Shown: piece by piece, positions 12,012 through 23,211 of the stretch
Layout of the letters: each line of letters starts with the position of its first letter
How positions within the stretch are numbered: the first letter of the stretch is position 1
DNA from: Bromus sterilis
Lineage: Eukaryota > Streptophyta > Magnoliopsida > Poales > Poaceae
Direction of reading: 5' to 3'
NCBI GenBank assembly: GCA_950022295.1
Contig: OX465595.1
Coordinates: forward strand, 73,988,770-74,052,769
DNA length: 64,000 bases
The notes under the pieces: model-generated
Databases searched by the model: none
What the model saw: only the letters and a program-made list of their open reading frames with translations
Told to the model about the DNA's origin: nothing
Program-made: the position numbers and the translations under genes

Positions 12012-12607
12012 AGTGTGTTAACTGTAGGTCGTGACCCTAGAAAATGGATAGAAAAATCCATAGGAACAAAAATATTTTATCACTCTTTGATTACTTACTC
12101 TCTCCACTAGTATTTCTCATCTATTATTCATCTTCTAAAACCCCTCATCTTGTTTTACTATGAATACCCCTTGAGTTTCTTACCCCTGAAGACAAGACAA
12201 TTGAGAAGAACATCATCAACCTCAGGGATCAATTGGAGTTATGATTATCGGAACTAGAAGGAATAACCTACGGTGATCAATAAGTTTGACACTGTGAGTG
12301 GAACCTTTAAGATCAGCTTAGCTGAGAAGGATGAAGCTAGAATCAGACCACCACCTTTTATGTGAAGTTAGATGAACGAATTTCGCGTAGCATGATGAGA
12401 TCGTATGTCTTGCACATATGACCTTACTCTAGGTGGTGTTTGTGTGTTTTGACTGTTTTGACTGTATTGTTTGTGGTTATGTGTTACTGTCGAACGTAGG
12501 TGTTTTTGCCACTTTCTTGTTTGAGTGCATATGTTTGGTGTATTCTGTAGTTGTTGTCTTGTCGGTGTTATAATTTTGCCCTAACCCTGGTCGTATGGGT
12601 TTAATAG

Positions 12608-13216
12608 ATGGAGTACGGAGTAGGACTCACCCTTTTCGGGGTGATGTCGAGACTGAAGGTGGAGCAATGGATTCGTAATATGGAGGAGCATATGGAGCGT
12701 AACAAGGTTGGAAGTTAGGACATGGTCCCCTATGCTGTCAAGTACTTTGTAGAAGAGGTTGCTACTTGGTGGAGAATGCAGCAAGCGATTGACGAATCAC
12801 GAAAGAAAATTACATGGAAGTAGTTCACTAAGATTTTGTTGGGATCCCGCCTTGTCACTCCGATGCAAAGTACGGTAAACCTTAAGAGGATCCGCGCCTG
12901 TACAATTTGCGGAGAAACAGGGCACTCCTATGAAGGACACCAAGATGGATGTCCCTATTGTGAAGAAATTCACTCGGGTGAAGAATGGCCCACTGCACAA
13001 GTCACATGTTTTACGTTTGAAGGAACTGATCATTACCCTGCTCAGTGTCAATTTTTCATCGTGACACAACAAGTGGTTCAACATCAAAAGGAAGAAATGA
13101 AGAAAGCTATCCAAGAATTGAAGGAAGCACCCGTGAAGAAGAGAAAGAAGGACATTAGCCACATTCAGTGTTTCCGGTGCAGGAATATGGGACATTACGC
13201 CAACATGTGTCCATAA
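12608..13216 (+). pseudogene. Gypsy-like gag remnant with zinc-knuckle motifs (copy B)
   Basis: This is the counterpart of the gag at 6513. It shares the TAG (here at 12821) and has another at 12716-12718 (GAG to TAG relative to copy A). Knuckle 1 and the last knuckle (CFRCRNMGHYANMC) are intact. Knuckle 2 has lost its last Cys (to Trp) and knuckle 3 its second Cys (to Phe), so copy B has decayed further as a possible RNA-binding protein. The Lys-rich helix between knuckles 3 and 4 is unchanged. There is no pol after it. Confidence 0.75.
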
Positions 13217-13904
13217 TTGCGGGGAAGGAGAAGTTGTGAACGTGGAAGCAAGGATGCTGAATTGAAGAAGCTTATGTTTGGCAACTGGAGAATAGAATTT
13301 TCATAGGTGTGCACTAAGTGCACGATGCTACATTTTTATGTTAGTTGGAGATGTGTATCGATGCATGTTTGCTATGGATTGATTAGATGTGTTATGTCAT
13401 GATTTGTTTTGTTAAGTTTTGTCTTGTACCCTGTGGCCTTGATATGTTGTTGATTGTTATTGTGTGTGGTGCTTTGCATTTCTTCTATACGAGTGGAACA
13501 AGTTTACGTTTCATTAGAACCCTCATCTATTTAGTATGCTTCAAGACGGAAGGAGACATAACAACAAGAAGAATAAATTGGCAAGTGACTCAACGATACG
13601 AAGATTACTTCAACAACGCGAAACGGAAACTACCGTCATTGAAGACCTGAAGACTTGAAGACCTGGAAGATTCAAGTTTCTACCGTTAGATCGTTTCTGT
13701 GAGCTATCATTTCTTGTTTTACCGACAGCTACACATCAAAACTTATTTTTCAAAACTAGTGTGATGTTTGTATGGGTATCTCTCCCTATCTCTCTCTCTA
13801 CCTCGCTATCTACATTCTATTCCCCCTCATCCTCATCCTTAAACTGAAGAAGCTACTACAATGGCTGCTAATGTCAATACTGGAATAAAGATGATGCAAC
13901 CAAT

Positions 13905-15731
13905 GCCACTGACGAATGTCTTGGTACATCTTGGTAATACCAGGGTGAATCGACAAAGGGGTATCGTGAGCTTCTTTCATGATGCGTGGGGTCAAGTTTA
14001 GATTGGGCTTACTTCTAGGAACCACTAAACGGTTCTTGAAGTACAACGTACCATCATCATCAACAGTGAAGAATGAGGGATTTCCCCTAGCGATATACCT
14101 CTTAATCTTCTCGGCGTCAGATTCACATGTTTGTATCCACTTGATGGTGTCGTTGAGGTCTGATTCAACAACCAGGTTATTCACGTAACCTTGAGGAACA
14201 ATCTCGAGGTTCAGCTTCCGAAGCTCTTCATATAAAGGTGGTTGATGTAGCTGAACTTCAAGTTCAGAACAATAATCTTTACGGCTCAAGGCATCAGCCA
14301 TCACATTAGCTTTGCCAGGGGTGTAAGAGATGTCCATGTTGAAGTCGGCTATTTTCTTGAGCCATCTTTGTTGGTGGAGATTCAGATCTGGATGAGTAAA
14401 CAAGTACTTCAGGCTTTGTTGGTCGGTGTAGATATCGCAACGATTACCGAGAAGGTAATGCCGCCACAGCTTTAATGCGTAAATAACCGCTGCTAATTCG
14501 AGATCATGGGTTGGATACTTATCTTCATGAGAACGCAACTGACGAGAGCCATAAGCAATCACGCGGCACACTTGCATTACGACACAGCCTAATCCTTGAT
14601 GAGACACGTCGCAATATATCACTAAGTCCTTTTTGGTATCAGGGGGAGCAAGCACTAGGGAAGAAGTGAGCTTGTCCTTGAGAGCTTGAAAAGTTTCCTG
14701 ACATTTATCTGTCCACTCGAATTTGACGCCTTTGTGCAGCAGATTAGTCAGAGGCTTGGCAATCTTGGAGATGTTCTCGACGAAACGGCGGCAATAGCTA
14801 GCGAGTCTGAGGAAACTTCTGACTTGCTTGACAGTCTTGGGAGGATTCTAGTGAAGAATAGCCTGAATACGTTATGGGTTAATGACAATTCCATCCTTGG
14901 AAATCACATGACCAAGGTAGGGTACTTCGGGTAGCCAGAACACACACTTCGAGTACTTGGCATAGAGTTTGTGTTCTCGAAGCTTTTCTAGTATAAGACG
15001 AAGGTGTTCAGCATGTTCTTCATCATTCTTGGAGTACACCAAGATATCATCTAGATAAACCACAACAAACTTGTCGAGATATTCCATGAATATATAGTTC
15101 ATCAATCGGGAAAAGGTGGCTGGGGCATTGGTTAAACCAAAGGACATGACGGTGTACTCGTATGAACCATAGCGAGTAATAAAGGCGGTCTTCGGAATGT
15201 CCTCTTCACGGACCCGGATCTGATGGCAACCCAACCTCAAGTCGAGTTTAGAAAACACCATTGATCTAGCAAGTTGATCATACAGATCGTTGATTCGGGG
15301 CAGTGGATATTTGTTCTGGATTGTTGCTTGGTTAATAGGCCGGTAGTCTTGGACCAAATGATTCGTACCATCGCTTTTCTTGACAAAGAGCGAAGGTTCT
15401 CCCCAAGCAGAGGACCTGGGGCGAATGAATCCTTTCTGAAGTGCCTTATGGATTTCCTCCTTAAGTTCAAGGAGTTCATGTGGCGGCATCTTGTAAGGAC
15501 GCTTGGCACTAGGAGTAGTGCCTGGCTTCAAGTCCATTACGAATTTGGCAGCCCTAGCAGGGGGTATCCTTGGAAGTTCTTCTGTAAAGACATCTTGAAA
15601 GTCATGAACAACTGGTACGTGCTCAATTCCCTCAAGAGGCGAATCATTCAATGCATTCAGAGCATAAATCTGTCTCTCTGCATGTTGAACTGTTCGGGCT
15701 GAGTATAGAATTGTCTTGCCAAAAGGGTGGG
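13905..15731 (-). pseudogene. Gypsy (Tekay-like) pol fragment: RT and RNase H
   Basis: Read leftwards from 15731, one frame runs through the pre-RT linker (HVPVVHDFQDVF...) and the RT fingers and palm, with the catalytic YLDD at 15046-15057. It continues through the RT-RNase H connection and RNase H (IYCDVSHQGLG, then TDQQSLKYLF and the terminal ADALSRK). It ends at the start of the integrase zinc module (SIHPGITKMYQD), where it is cut at 13905. Two stops interrupt the frame, TAA 14872-14874 and TAG 14848-14850, without a frame change. The RNase H motif has Val where Ala is usual. Residues differ widely from the pol of X and Y (for example SSAWGEPSLFVKK against SSPWGCPVLFVTK), so this is another family. 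The N-terminal side continues at 19609 beyond a solo LTR. Confidence 0.88.
15727..15731. repeat. Target-site duplication GTGGG, left copy
   Basis: GTGGG directly precedes the solo LTR and is repeated at 19609-19613. Confidence 0.9.
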
Positions 15732-18700
15732 TGTCGGGACCCGGAATATGCGTATGTAATTACAGTCACAACTCAATCACATGGAGAGCCGAGAGTCGTA
15801 CCCACTTGTCTAAGCAGACAAGGCCAAGCACAGAACACTCTCGGAAAGCATCCTACGTGAGGGGCATTCCATCCAGGATGGATGATCAACTGAGATGGGT
15901 CCTCATCGCCCGCTCACAAGTCTAAATGATTATGGGTGGTGAAATCCCATACTCATAGACAAGTCGCCTCAACCATGTTATTGATTGAATCATAACCCTT
16001 ACATAAACAAACTCCAGCCCGATCACTTAGTCGGGGTCTAGGGCGGGCTCGAACATACAACAAAGTGTGCACGTGATGGAGTCACGAGCAATCGCATCGC
16101 GATGCCCCAAGCTGCGCACATCTAAGGGCCACTTGGTGTATAAAAGACCGCCAGCGAGATTATAACTAAGGTCTCGAAAACCCATACTAAGACATGCATG
16201 TTATAATCATACACGCAGCACACATGTCTAGTATGAACAACATGTATCATCACATAACTCTACAAAGTACTTCTTTATTGACTTACACATAGAGCATACA
16301 AAGATCACATATCTGTGATCGTCATTACATCATACAACGGAAGCAAATTAGGTCTGAGTACAGACAAGTTTAACAAATGGCTTAGAGAAGCCTTGTAAAC
16401 ATACATGCCCTTCCACGAGGGACCAGACTGTTGTCTGGAACTATACTACCAAGGTCAACGTCGAGCTTCAGGTCGGTGACTCTATCAGGGTCCGGGTTCT
16501 CATCTAAAACATAGAATAAGCAAACGTGAGTACAAAATCGTACTCAGCAAGACTTACCTCAGAACTACACTACTCATGCTCAAGTATCAAGGTAAAGGAG
16601 GTGGGGTTCAACATGCAAAAGTGCCAGCTTTGACTTGGCTAGTCCTGTACTACAAGTACCAGGCTTGAGGTAAGAAGCGTACACGAGTCCACTACCAAGT
16701 CTCCAATCAATACACCACTATGGTTACTTCCTCGACTTCCCCACGAGGAAGCACGCCATAGCACTCACACTTATCTTGCGAGTTTTAGAGTATCCATTCA
16801 AGTTGTCTATGATCAAGTAGAGGTCTCCAAATAGTCCATAACCGCGGACACGACTATTCGAATAGTTCATTAACCCTGCAGGGGTGTACATCTTCAAACG
16901 CGTGTCATCACTTATCGCCTCGTTCTCGTCACCCTTCAAGCGGGTGTCGGGCGTGGATGAAACCAAGGCACTACCCTCACATCACCTTCTCTAATCCAGG
17001 AGTCGACTACCTGAGTTTGGCACCGCTCGAGAGTCCGGCCGGTTCCATGAAACAGACTCAGATAATGCAAGGGACCGAGACGCCACCTCTGCCAGATGGT
17101 TTCACTTCCTCACAGGTCCACCCACATATCTATATGATGCAACCTTTTCTTCATTCTTTTTCTATGCATATGCCAAATGGAAAGCCCGAATCTATTGTAA
17201 CTCCTGGACCAGATCGGGTACGTAAAGAGGCCAAACGGGGCTCCCATAAAACCCTACATGTGGTCATACTCTTTGTCTTGGATCACAAAATAGGAACTCG
17301 GGGCCTAGGGCAGTGTTCAACGAGACAACCCACTGTGTACTCCTACACAGCCTCTCAACGTTCACCTTTGCTTAGGGTGGATTCACCAACACGTTATCAC
17401 CAGCATCACTGTGTTCATACCATCCCGACTCACATTCATAACATCCTCATTGTATCACTAAGCAACAATAAGCAGTAAAATTTGCAGGGGCCACATGCTC
17501 ATCATTCAACTCCTATATCTGCTAGGATTGTGGTTTGCTTAATACGGTGACAAAATTATAGGTCATGCATCGGAATGGGTTCAACTATGCGAAAGAACGT
17601 GTCTCGGTGATCTCCTAAACATGCATAAGCAAGACTGAGAGGGAAATAGGATTTTATAGACATGATCAATGGGGTTTGCTTGCCTTGCTGACGATACACG
17701 TGTCTTATCGGTGGTCTTCTTCATTGGGGTGATCATCATCTCGGAAGCACTGTTACCGGCACAATCATCAACAAGAGGGGGGCAACATTGTAATAGAATG
17801 CACAAGCACATGCTTATGTTGTCACATGATGTGAATGGTATTGATGCGACCTAGGTTCAAATTGTCACATTTTAATTGAAGTTGGTTTGAAAATTAATTC
17901 AAATTCAAACTCCAAATGTTATTCAAATTAGGTCAACTTGCATTTGCTAATGTTTGATCATTGTAAACCATGTGATCATGTGTGTGATATGCTTCTGAAG
18001 TACAAGTGATCATATTTGCATTGCATTGGTTCAAATTAGAATTGCATTTGAATTAATTCCAATTAAGCCAAATAGCAAAAGCTACTGGTCCCATTTTAAT
18101 ATCAACTCAAACATGGTTGAAAGTTGCATATTTGGATAGAGAATTTTCTTCTGATCATTTTTCATATATTATTTGTCTAATTTGGAGTTCATATGAATTT
18201 TCTATGATTTATTAAAATTTTTGCTATTTTCTGGATTTTTCTGATTTCTTTAGATTTATTTTTAATATGGAAATTCTTTTATTGCATCATGCTGACACAA
18301 AGATGACATCAGGGGGGGGCTGACCTGTGGGTCCACCCTGTAAGTCTCACAGGGTTAATCCCCTCTGTTAATTAATAAACAGGGGTTATTAGGGGTAGGG
18401 CCCCACCTGTCAGTGACTAGGGTTAGGATTAGGGGGTGTTTAGGTTAGTTCTAATGGCGGGCTCTCCTGGAAGCCACCGGAACTGCGCCGGAGTTGTGGT
18501 TTTGTGCACGGGGTGGGGTTTTGAGGGCACTGGCCCGTAGCTCTCGACGCCGCGCGTCTTCTGGGGCTACTAGTGGTTCACGGGGGGGGGGGGGGGGGCT
18601 CGAGGCCACGGCTAGGACGAAGAGGGTGGCGGCCGGAGCCACTGGAACGGTGAGCTTGGCGTCCCGTGTGTGCTCACCCTGAACTCGACGGAGGACACGG

Positions 18701-19608
18701 CGTGGTCGGGGATGGGCTGGCTGGTGAGGAATTCCTCGCCGGAGGTCCGCGACGGCCGTAGCTGCTAGGTGAAGGGAGCGTCCTCTATGGCGTCCTCGGG
18801 CTCGATTCTATGGCACGGCTCGAGGGAGTCGATGCTGGCGAAGCTTCTGGACATGCTGGCTCGGGCTAACTCGGCCGGTGGCCGCGGTGGCGTGTGACGG
18901 CGGCGACGGGACGCTCTCGGCTGCGCGCTGGAACTGGCGAAAGAGGGAGAGGAGAAGAACCAGGGGAGGCGGAGATGGGCCTGGGGCCTTCCAGGCGTCC
19001 ACGGGGAGGGGTAGGAGGCCAGGGGGCAAGCAGGAGGTGGCCGTCGCGACGGCATGCCCGCCACGCCGACGAGCAGCCTGCCTGTCCCGGGGTAGAAGAC
19101 AGCTCTACCCCTGGTGGGCTGGGCTGGCTTGCTGGCCAGGCTGGGCCACATGGGCCAGGTAAGTGGGGTGGGGTTTTCCTGTTTTCTTTCTGTTTTAATT
19201 TTCTGACATTTGTTCTTTTTTGATAAAAACAAATACCAAAACATTTTTTAAAAATCCCAAAATTTTATTTTGGACTTATGTGACATATAACTAGCCACTC
19301 CCAAATTTTGGATATTTTTGAAATTCAATTTATTTGAATTTCAATTCAAATAGGGGTATTATTTCATTTCCAGGGCACTGTTTGAAAATTAGAAAAATCC
19401 ATGAGCATGGGATTGACCCCAAACCACTTTTAAAATGATCAGCATCATTTATAGGAATTTTCCAAATGTTCAAAAGATTTTTGGAAAAATATTTTTAGCT
19501 GGCCATTTGAATTAATTTCTTTTCCCCAATTTTGAATTTCTTTTGAATTTTTGCATGATGCAAAGGGGCACTCAAACCCTAGCACTTACCTAACTTGGGG
19601 TTGTGACA
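15732..19608 (-). mobile_element. Solo LTR of the TGTCA...CGACA Gypsy family
   Basis: This 3,877-base LTR reads TGTCACAACCCC... from 19608 leftwards to ...GGTCCCGACA at 15732, and is homologous to the LTRs at 25693, 33174, 45022 and 53730. It is flanked by GTGGG on both sides, with no internal domain, so it is a solo LTR left by LTR-LTR recombination. It splits a Gypsy pol frame that rejoins exactly across it. It contains a GC-rich block (about 18430-19150) and a 17-base G run. Frames such as 16957-17478 are not supported as genes. Confidence 0.9.
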
Positions 19609-19613
19609 GTGGG
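19609..19613. repeat. Target-site duplication GTGGG, right copy
   Basis: Second copy of the 5-base duplication flanking the solo LTR. Confidence 0.9.
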
Positions 19614-19655
19614 TGAGATTAATTGTCTTAGTGGCACAGTGGATGTGAGAATCAT
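19609..19655 (-). pseudogene. Continuation of the Gypsy pol fragment (protease-RT linker)
   Basis: With the solo LTR and one GTGGG removed, this segment joins 15731 in frame. It encodes the linker ending CATKTINLTHPFGKT, which in Tekay-type elements lies between the protease and RT (the GMDWL...LTHP region). It is cut at 19655 by the insertion of the Athila-like LTR at 19656, so protease and gag are not present here. Confidence 0.7.
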
Positions 19656-21166
19656 TGATGACCCTCAACTGTAGGGGATCGTTTGTTGCGTTTTTGATAA
19701 ATAAGAGTGTCGAACCCAACGAGGAGCAGAAGGTATTGGTAAGTGACTTTGGTAAAGAAATAGCTGCAGGAATTGAAAGATAACTTCTTTAGGAGTTTTC
19801 TATATAAGAAAAAAAAAGGTAAAAGCGAGTAAAGTGAAAGGCACTGAGAAGTAACAAGTGTGCCAATCCTTTCGAGCAAAGGAGAGGCCTAGCAACTGAA
19901 CTTATAGAGGATAAAGCGTTCTTAAGGACACACGGGAGAAATAGTCACGTGCTTTCGCCATATTCCGTATCGATACTATGTGTTGTGTTGATAAGTGTTG
20001 AGTGGGTGGATCTATGCTAGTACACCCTCTAGACTAAGATAAGTGCACTCTTATGATTAAACACCTTGCAAGCATCCGCAAATACAAGATAGTAATTAAG
20101 GCAGAAGCCTAACCATAGCAATACGATTGATGATCCATTGTTCCCTTGTGCAAAAGAGTGCGAACTGGGGTTTAGGTTTCTGTCACTCCGGCAACCCACC
20201 GTAAGAATTCTTTATACACAATGCATTCCCCTAGTTTTTTAATAAGGCGAAGTGTTGAGTGTTCGAATCACACAACACCACTAGGAAAATAACAACTCAA
20301 CTTAAGTATCAAACAGCACATATTACTTCAACATCATAGGACTACTAGCAACTAGACTTCTCCCATGTCCTCAAGAACTAGAGTAACTACTCACAAGACA
20401 TAAAAGGGATCATGATCAGTGGGGATAACTATATGATAAACAATCTGGACACAATGATATTTCTCCAAAAAAACTCAATAGAATTCATCACAAGGTAGCA
20501 ATCAACACCGGTAGAGTAGAGAGGATATATAGTACGGATTACAACACAAGTTGAACTTGTGAGGTGAGATTGGATGAAGATGGAGATGGTGCTCATGACG
20601 ATGTTGATGATGATCTCGATGATGCCCATGACGATGGTGATGATGATGGTGACGATCTCCCCTTCCGAGAGGTGTTCTCCCCAGCGGAATCTGCCCGCCG
20701 GAGATGTCTTTTCACTTCTGTAGGTTTCCGCCACGGAGCGGCGGCGGAACTCACGAAAACTCCCCTCCTTTAGGGTTTTTGGATGATGTGCGTTATATAG
20801 GCCAATGGGGTGAGACGGGATTGGCCCAAGGGGTCCAGGCGCCCTCCCGGCGCGGGCTGGGTGGGGGCCGCGCCAGATGGCTGCCTGGGCACCCTGTGGC
20901 CCCCCTCTGGTCCCTCTTTTGCATGTCTTAATCATCCTTCTGGAAAATACCCTCAGTCTATTTTCAGGTAATTTGGAGGTATTCTCCTTTAGCAACTCAG
21001 CGTCCACTTTTTACTGCTGAATCCTGCGTCGACTGCTTCGGCATTGGAAGGTTGCAAACTGTGTAAATTAAGCCAAAACAACATAGGAATAGCATCATAT
21101 CATGAAATATATCAATGAATAAGAAAGAATTACTATATAAAATAGTGATGCATTTTGGACGTATCA
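19656..21166 (-). mobile_element. LTR of an Athila-like (Sabrina/WHAM-type) Gypsy element
   Basis: Read on the minus strand the LTR starts TGATACGTCC at 21166 and ends ...GAGGGTCATCA at 19656, about 1.51 kb. Its end aligns with the end of LTR Z (CCCCTA[CT]AGTTGAGGG[CT][TC]ATCA). A polypurine tract lies immediately upstream, so this is the 3' LTR of a minus-strand element. A GAT-rich stretch (about 20570-20660) and a GC-rich segment lie inside. No gene is supported. Confidence 0.85.
20793..20800 (-). promoter_or_regulatory. TATA box of the Athila-like LTR
   Basis: On the minus strand CTATATAA follows CCCATTGGC, a plausible CCAAT-like and TATA arrangement about 370 bases into the LTR. Confidence 0.55.
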
Positions 21167-21180
21167 ACTCCCCCAAGCTT
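21167..21180 (-). promoter_or_regulatory. Polypurine tract before the Athila-like 3' LTR
   Basis: Minus-strand AAGCTTGGGGGAGT abuts the LTR start TGAT. It would prime plus-strand DNA synthesis. Confidence 0.85.
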
Positions 21181-22768
21181 AGACCTCGCTTGTCCCCAAG
21201 CGAATACTGAGCTCGGTAAACCTGTCCACAAGTTTAGAGAGTGAAGTGTCGATAAATAGAATACCGACAATAAGCATCAAAGTTTCTTCACCAAACTCAA
21301 GCATCCTCGACAGCAACCTCAACTCATATGGTCCTTATGAGAAAGTAGAAACAATTATAATCAAAAGTAAGGCTTAGAAAACTCATCAAATTATGGCAAA
21401 CATATCCTTGGTCAAAGGACAACTAATAACTTTTTTACTTTTGCTCTTTCACTTTTTAACAATTTGGACATGCTTAACACAAAGGAAGATGTTTGTGTGG
21501 CAAAGCTTCAGCAAACAACTCACTTATCAAAAGATAATGTCAACAATGATGTGGCATGGCAAAACTTAATGCAGCATTATATGGATGAATCATCATGAAC
21601 ATCAAGTGTCTTTCTCTTAAAGGAAGGAAGGAAGTGGGAAGACTGACTCAACATAAAAGTAAAAGAAAGGCCTTGTTAAAGGCAAGCAGGGAAACCTTAT
21701 GTGCTATCCTTAAATCAAACAGAATGAAAAATAAATTTTGGGAGGTGCATCGTTTGTCAACGAATGCTAATAGATAGCTCAATTACTTCTCAAGTTGGAA
21801 AAGTTTCGAGGAACGGCTCCCAAGTGGGGACGATCACATCCCCTTAATCTCCTTTGTTTACCACTGCCAAAGTTTCTGATTTCTCATAGACCAAGTGTGA
21901 AAGATGGTTTGTTTGTTATATTATCTTTCGAGCTGGGCGACTCATGCCAGTTCCTCCTCGTAATATGGGTTTGCATATTAGACATGCAATCCCGGGGTAA
22001 AACTTGTCCAACTTAAGAAGATCATGAATTACCTACTACTTCCTCATGAGCTAAACAAGAGGAAAAAACATGACATTTTGAACATTTAAGGATAACACAT
22101 AAATTCTATACTTATAGGAGTGGTAGGGGAATAACACGAATAGGAAGGCATGGTGGAATCATAAGGAAGATATTGGTTTCAGGGTATGGATGCACAAGAA
22201 GAAATATGTTGGGCAAAGAGTTTGGCTAGCAAAGGCTTTGAGAGAACAAACAATTGATGCTAACTTAGATGCAAAACATATAAAGCATAAACATTAAGGT
22301 AAGCATAACACATCAAGTTGTCTCCCTTGTTAACATAACACTTCAAGCATAACAACTTAAAGGTTTTGGCTAAGTTGCTACTTGATAAAACATGTATGTT
22401 GTCAAGACAAAACCTATGTTTGCCAAAATTAAATAAAGATTTCAAAACCATACCTGATATAAGGTCAATACTCCCCATAAGAATCATCATATAAGGTCGA
22501 TTGCGTGAAGAGAATATCGAGTGCAACGAAGGAACCAATAGACTTCTCATTAATATTCCATCATAGACGACTCCACACTCACGGATACAAACTCTCCACA
22601 GAAGGAGTGATAGACCTCGATGCAAACACCTATTTCATATAATAACTTTCCTAGACATGATATGACTCTACTTGAATCTAAAAGACTAGGATAAAGATAA
22701 ATATATCGGGCACTCCCCCAAGCTTGGAACAAGCTGAGGGGGTGCCATTACCCGAGTATATTTACTCC

Positions 22769-23209
22769 TCATTCCTGTTGTTGTTGATTCTTCAGATCCA
22801 TGATGACACGGCGAAAGTTTCGGTTTTCTGATTCCAAGACTTCCACTTGTACTTTTAGTACACGAAAATCTTCCCAGAGTTGATTGGTGATGTGGTAAGC
22901 CTCGGAGATGGTGGAGATCGTACGTTGATATTCAAGTGAAGTGGGAGGCCCTGAAAGGTTAAGAGAAAGATCATATTGAGGTTGGGAAGATCCCACCATG
23001 ATGGGATTGCTTGGACCTCCTTGTTGTTGGGTAGTAATAATCTTGACTTCCTCTCTCACAGAGCGCTCCATCTCCGCTTGACTTGCAGCGATCTCTTCTT
23101 CTGTAGCCCAATCAATGTACTTCCCTTGGTTGAGATCCTCCTGGACTTGACGAAGACGTCGCCCCAAAAATTCTTCTCCGCTCGAGCCACAAGAAGAAAT
23201 CTCTAGCAA
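22769..23209 (-). pseudogene. Coiled-coil ORF in the post-pol region of the Athila-like element
   Basis: About 146 codons with no known enzymatic motif. The N-terminal half is charged (EEFLGRRLRQVQEDL, then TEEEIAASQAEMERSV). A Gln/Gly/Pro linker follows, then a C-terminal heptad-rich helix (LWEDFRVLKVQVEVLESE) and a Gln run. Removing element H leaves the frame open a little further upstream at 41451 onward, so the insertion truncated it. Its position after pol and before the 3' LTR is that of the third ORF of Athila-type elements, whose function is unproven. There is no signal peptide or membrane segment in the visible part. Confidence 0.45.
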
Positions 23210-23211
23210 TA
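23207..23211. repeat. Target-site duplication CAATA of element H, left copy
   Basis: CAATA directly before the 5' LTR of H; repeated at 41446-41450. Confidence 0.9.

Larger units (their letters stand above)
11998..13904 (+). mobile_element. Internal region B of the large-LTR family, 3' truncated
   Basis: This matches internal region A from its first base to about position 7808 of that copy, with roughly 37 differences by eye in 1.9 kb (about 2 percent). It stops abruptly near 13904, where reverse-strand Gypsy pol begins, so the last 0.9 kb and the next LTR are missing. It holds the primer site and a gag remnant. 12012-12607 and 13217-13904 have no recognisable gene. Confidence 0.8.
21167..23211 (-). 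mobile_element. 3' internal region of the Athila-like element
   Basis: About 2 kb of mostly non-coding sequence upstream of the polypurine tract. I see no gag or pol motif. The one plausible coding piece is the small coiled-coil ORF at its right end. A second purine tract and an imperfect inverted repeat lie at 22709-22746. The segment is broken at 23211 by element H, and its sequence resumes at 41451 after the CAATA duplication. Confidence 0.7.

Noticed and set aside
16957..17478. 173-codon plus-strand ORF in the solo LTR
   Set aside because: It is antisense to the LTR transcript. The matching regions of the X and Y LTRs have only shorter, altered frames, as expected from shared LTR sequence without coding constraint.
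20561..20662. GAT-rich stretch as a microsatellite or an Asp-rich protein
   Set aside because: It is an imperfect trinucleotide-rich part of the Athila-like LTR, with no stable repeat unit and no supported gene.
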